DNA of 9,157 nt from Bacteroides sp. UBA7335 (GTDB lineage: Bacteria > Bacteroidota > Bacteroidia > Bacteroidales > Bacteroidaceae): positions 1 through 9,157 of the forward strand of contig DKPL01000078.1 in assembly GCA_002471185.1 (NCBI GenBank). The letters are read 5' to 3'. The notes under the pieces were generated by a model. It searched no databases, was not told the origin of the DNA, and saw only the letters and a program-made list of their open reading frames with translations. Made by a program: the position numbers and the translations under genes. How positions within the stretch are numbered: the first letter of the stretch is position 1; every line of letters begins with the position of its first letter. Positions 5,976 to 9,157 of the stretch are shown here, piece after piece.

Positions 5976-8129
5976 CTAATTATTATTGTTCGGTGAAACT
6001 TCGTTCCATTCAAAGACTGTACCATCTTTTCTATCAGGTCTTGCACCCGGCCAATTTGCTCCATAAGGTTCTCCCGTTCCTGGTTCGAGTCCGATGTACT
6101 GATTAGTTTTCAGAGAAAGCAACATGCATTGTCCGCGTAGCATGTCTTGCCACATCAATAAGCAATCTTCTGTTTCATTTTTAGACAATCTGACGTCAGC
6201 CGACAGACCTTCTCCAACAACTGTAATAAACCCCATACCATTTAGTGCTTCTAAAACAACTTTTCCTTCTCCACGGTTATGAACCTTAAACAAACAGCCA
6301 TGTTCATTAATAAGCTTTACATCTTCACCTTTTGAATGAAGCATACCATGTGGATTGGCCCAAGCAAACGTATTTGTTCCTTTATTCTTCAAAGTAACAA
6401 CCTTATTAACAGGCAAGTTAGCTTTACGATCTGCCATTGGTTCATCTACTATAAAGTTATCAAACTCAGCATATCCTCCCTCTTGTCCAATAGTATTGTA
6501 AGCAAAAAGAGCAATGCGTGTTCCTTGAAAAGTTTTTAGTTGATAAGGAAGCAAAACCGAATCACCCAAATTGATAAAGCTATTTCCATCTTTACTATAA
6601 CTCATTTGAGCAATATCATTATCATAATCGGCAGTGATACGAAGTTTAATTTTATTTTTAGCAGAAAGTTTTTGTCCTATTATTACATCATTTCGTGCAT
6701 GTTTAGATTCTAGTTTTACATCAGTTTGTACTCCCTTAAGCTGATTGTAATGCCTCAGCATAAGATTATTGTTCTCTTTTATTAAACCAATAAAAGCGTA
6801 TGGCATATTGAGTATTCCCAATCCAGCAATATCTCCATTTTTTAATTTCGATGCATCAAGTTCTACCGTAATTGTCGAAACTGGTCCAATGGAGCGTTGA
6901 GTTAAGGAGTTTTTTGCCCATAATAGATCTTTAGCCGGCATTGTATGAAGACGAAGTACTCCTTTTTTCTTATCCAAACTCCATTTTTCCTCAACAGGTT
7001 CATGATTCCATTGCCATATTGGTAATAAGGCATTGTTATCAAAATCATCACTCCGCTGATAAGGAGCATGAGGTGTTACCTTAGCTTCTACATTCGGTTT
7101 TATCCACGTACGAGGGGAGCGTCCTAAATTGCCAGACAAACCAAAGTAGGGCCATCCATCTTTCCATGTCACAGGAGATAAACAAGTTGTACGTCCCACA
7201 CTACGAAAATCCATCATTGAAAATCCCCACCAATCTCCATTTGGCAAATCTACAATACCTCCCTGGTGCAAAGGCACTGCACTCATATAGTTATCATCCG
7301 GTTTACCTACATTAAATGTAAATCCATCTTCAGGAACAGGACGCCCTAGTCCAACATTATAAACAGAATGTACTGCTTCAGTCCCCATTGTCTCTTTGGC
7401 ACTAATAGTTACAGTCTCGTAAGGTCCTTCTATCTTGTCAGCCCTAGCACACTGCATACGTCCTATTGGTGCAAAGTTTGCACTAATAATATAGTATTTA
7501 CCATTTACCTTATAAATATGATGTCCTTCTCCCATTGCATTTCCTGCCGGAATTATTACCTGTTCGGAGTTTTCGACGTAGCCACTAAGATCAGCTTTGA
7601 TCTCTATCATTTTCACTTCATCATATTTGTACACGGCATAAATTTTGCCATTATCATCAAATAATACAGATAAATCATAAATATCTCCACCCAAGCTTTT
7701 ATGCATCCATGGCCCAGCAGGATTTTCGGCTATAAATACCTGCATTCCATGTCCATTGATATTTGAAAATATATAAAATTTACCATTATGATATCGAATA
7801 CAAGGAGCCCAAATACCCTGTCCATAAGCTTCTTTATTATTATCTAAACGAAATTCATCGCCCATATTCAATTTATCAAAACAATAACTAAGAAAACTCC
7901 AATTGACTAAGTCTTTAGAATGAAGTACAACCAATCCCGGCATCATATGCATAGTTGTACCTGCCAAATAAAAATCATCACCTACTCTAATAATATCAGG
8001 ATCAGAAAATTCATCATAAAATAATGGATTGGTAAAAGTGCCATTACCATTATCGGCAGTCCAAGATGTTTGTCCCCAAGTGGTTGATATTGTAAGTATC
8101 AAGAAAAGAAAAAAGTTCAGTGTTTTCAT
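5976..8129 (-). CDS. GH43 (subfamily 12-like) arabinofuranosidase/beta-xylosidase with C-terminal domains
   Basis: This secreted 717-residue enzyme should remove arabinose or xylose from xylan fragments. Residues 1-19 are a signal peptide (cleavage before Gln20). The GH43 propeller spans about 30-335. The three acids are base Asp43 (FSDPDIIRVG), Asp152 (IYDLSVLFDDNG) and acid Glu201 (AMGEGHHIYK). The GTTMHMMPGL motif and the SKDLVNW stretch recall GH43 subfamily 12; I name this from memory of the family. Residues 355-562 look like the concanavalin-like beta-sandwich found after many GH43 xylosidases (YQRSDDFDNN at its start, GGYAEFDNFIVDE at its end). Residues 575-712 form a further Gly-rich beta domain resembling a beta-trefoil, possibly sugar-binding; this is the least certain assignment. 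The gene starts 102 bases after the GH10 gene and ends two bases before the esterase gene. No clear Shine-Dalgarno is seen, as is usual in Bacteroidetes. Confidence 0.92.
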   Translation of the reverse strand: MKTLNFFLFLILTISTTWGQTSWTADNGNGTFTNPLFYDEFSDPDIIRVGDDFYLAGTTMHMMPGLVVLHSKDLVNWSFLSYCFDKLNMGDEFRLDNNKEAYGQGIWAPCIRYHNGKFYIFSNINGHGMQVFIAENPAGPWMHKSLGGDIYDLSVLFDDNGKIYAVYKYDEVKMIEIKADLSGYVENSEQVIIPAGNAMGEGHHIYKVNGKYYIISANFAPIGRMQCARADKIEGPYETVTISAKETMGTEAVHSVYNVGLGRPVPEDGFTFNVGKPDDNYMSAVPLHQGGIVDLPNGDWWGFSMMDFRSVGRTTCLSPVTWKDGWPYFGLSGNLGRSPRTWIKPNVEAKVTPHAPYQRSDDFDNNALLPIWQWNHEPVEEKWSLDKKKGVLRLHTMPAKDLLWAKNSLTQRSIGPVSTITVELDASKLKNGDIAGLGILNMPYAFIGLIKENNNLMLRHYNQLKGVQTDVKLESKHARNDVIIGQKLSAKNKIKLRITADYDNDIAQMSYSKDGNSFINLGDSVLLPYQLKTFQGTRIALFAYNTIGQEGGYAEFDNFIVDEPMADRKANLPVNKVVTLKNKGTNTFAWANPHGMLHSKGEDVKLINEHGCLFKVHNRGEGKVVLEALNGMGFITVVGEGLSADVRLSKNETEDCLLMWQDMLRGQCMLLSLKTNQYIGLEPGTGEPYGANWPGARPDRKDGTVFEWNEVSPNNNN

Positions 8130-8231
8130 ATTGATATGATTTCAAAAATAATATATTATTCAAGTATAACTATAATAAAAAAACATCCAAAATACTTGAT
8201 TCTCTTTTTTCTATTTCACTAGTATTAAAAG
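8130..8231 (-). other. AT-rich spacer between GH10 and GH43 genes
   Basis: This 102-base gap is the longest within the cluster and very AT-rich. No strong hairpin is visible, so read-through from the GH10 gene is likely. A weak match to the Bacteroidetes -7 box (TAnnTTTG) lies on the minus strand at 8143-8150, but it has no -33 TTTG partner at the right distance. Confidence 0.4.
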
Positions 8232-9157
8232 CTAATCAACCTCTTGTTTAATAATCATATCGACTACTGGCTTTAATTGATGGTTACGATCAAACAATAA
8301 GGGATAATCGGTTCGTCCATGTACCGGAAAGTTATTCTTCCATGATGTAGCATCAGATATCCCCCATAATGTGACACGTGACACGTGCTCCGAATGTTTG
8401 ATGAGAAGATTAAAAAAATCCATCATACGATTATTCCACTTTATAGAAATGTCATCAGGAAGTTCGTCTACATAAGGGTTTAACTTCTTTTGATATTCAA
8501 AGTTTGTAGCAACATCAGCACCTACATTATGATAAGGAGTTGGCAATGCAGATAAATCAAGTTCAGTCACCATAACCTTTACCCCTTCTTTAGCATAGCC
8601 AAGAATAGTTTCCTCATATTCCATTAACGATGGAGTTTGCATATCAATATGTCCTTGCAAGCCTATCGCATCTATTCTTATATTACGCTTCTTTAGTTCT
8701 CGTATTAAACGAATAACCGTATTTCTACGCCCTTCAAACCATTCATTATAATCATTGTAATAGAGCTCAGCCTCAGGGTCAGCTTCGTGTGCATATTGAA
8801 AAGCAAGTGGAATAAACTCTTCGCCTAAAATTTCATAAAACTTGCTTTTACGATAAGAACCATCTTCCAAAATAGCTTCGTTTACTACATCCCAGCCTTT
8901 TACACGTCCTTTATAACGACCTACAACGGTATAAATATGATTCTTCATACGTTCTTTCAACGTATTTGCTGATACGTTGTTCCCCTGCTCATCAACGCAA
9001 AACCATTTAGCCAACTGACTATGCCAAATAAGAGCATGCCCAATGATAAACATATTATTCTTTTCACCTAAATCTACAAACCGATCAGATAAAGTAAAAT
9101 CATAACGATTTTCTTCGGGATGAATAACCATACTTTTCATGCAATTTTCTGCAACAA
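8232..9157 (-). CDS. GH10 endo-1,4-beta-xylanase, N-terminus outside the window
   Basis: This is a GH10 endo-xylanase, which cuts the beta-1,4-xylan backbone with retention of configuration. The frame stays open to the window edge (VAENCMKSMVIHPEE, the usual AEN-MK GH10 signature), so the ATG at 9140 is internal and the true start, with signal peptide and first barrel strand, lies to the right. Counting from that Met, the acid/base Glu is residue 88 in WDVVNEA and the nucleophile Glu is residue 193 in VTELDLS. Other family marks are GHALIWHSQ (34-42), YNDYN (128-132), GLQGHID (160-166) and WGISDATSW near the end. The visible barrel is continuous, without the carbohydrate-binding insertion found in some Prevotella and Bacteroides GH10 enzymes, although one could lie in the missing part. 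It is the most upstream visible gene of the cluster and supplies the oligosaccharides on which the following enzymes act. Confidence 0.95.
   Translation of the reverse strand, partial: VAENCMKSMVIHPEENRYDFTLSDRFVDLGEKNNMFIIGHALIWHSQLAKWFCVDEQGNNVSANTLKERMKNHIYTVVGRYKGRVKGWDVVNEAILEDGSYRKSKFYEILGEEFIPLAFQYAHEADPEAELYYNDYNEWFEGRRNTVIRLIRELKKRNIRIDAIGLQGHIDMQTPSLMEYEETILGYAKEGVKVMVTELDLSALPTPYHNVGADVATNFEYQKKLNPYVDELPDDISIKWNNRMMDFFNLLIKHSEHVSRVTLWGISDATSWKNNFPVHGRTDYPLLFDRNHQLKPVVDMIIKQEVD

Noticed and set aside
8143..8150. Bacteroidetes -7 promoter box (TATTTTTG) before the GH43 gene
   Set aside because: No TTTG -33 element lies at the usual spacing, and such boxes arise easily by chance in AT-rich spacers.

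Overview
The window is a chimera of two unrelated kinds of DNA. Bases 1 to about 1465 look like vertebrate genomic DNA, probably from a fish. CpG is strongly depleted (I count five in 841-1440), there is a GT-rich microsatellite, no bacterial gene is present, and two candidate exons on the minus strand have consensus splice sites, matching phases and a short intron between them. From about 1470 to the end the DNA is bacterial and typical of the Bacteroidales (Bacteroides/Prevotella type): AT-rich, tightly packed glycan-degradation genes, a hybrid two-component-type regulator, and no clear Shine-Dalgarno sequences. The switch falls inside the regulator gene, which is cut off at the first strand of its receiver domain.

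Layout: 3-447 and 612-800 (minus) are exons of an unrecognised vertebrate gene. 801-1465 is non-coding with a microsatellite. 1470-2258 (plus) is the C-terminal part of a regulator with a receiver and an AraC-type DNA-binding domain. 2259-2526 is a convergent intergenic region with a three-copy repeat that folds into a long hairpin, followed by a terminator for the minus-strand genes. 2527-9157 (minus) is a four-gene xylan-degradation cluster. In transcription order it holds a GH10 endo-xylanase (start cut off by the window edge), a GH43 enzyme with C-terminal accessory domains, a small alpha/beta-hydrolase esterase, and a large GH43-CBM6-CE1 fusion.

The bacterial genes form one coherent job. 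The GH10 enzyme cuts the xylan backbone. The two GH43 enzymes would remove arabinose or xylose units. The two esterase activities would remove acetyl or feruloyl groups. All three proteins with a visible N-terminus start with a signal peptide, so they act in the periplasm or at the cell surface. The regulator next door is of the kind that senses glycan fragments and switches on such clusters; XynR of Prevotella bryantii is a studied xylanase-cluster regulator of this general type. No SusC/SusD pair is in the window; it may lie beyond the right edge. I see no wholly new system. The points most worth a second look are the chimeric junction, the intergenic repeat, and the GH43-CBM6-CE1 fusion.
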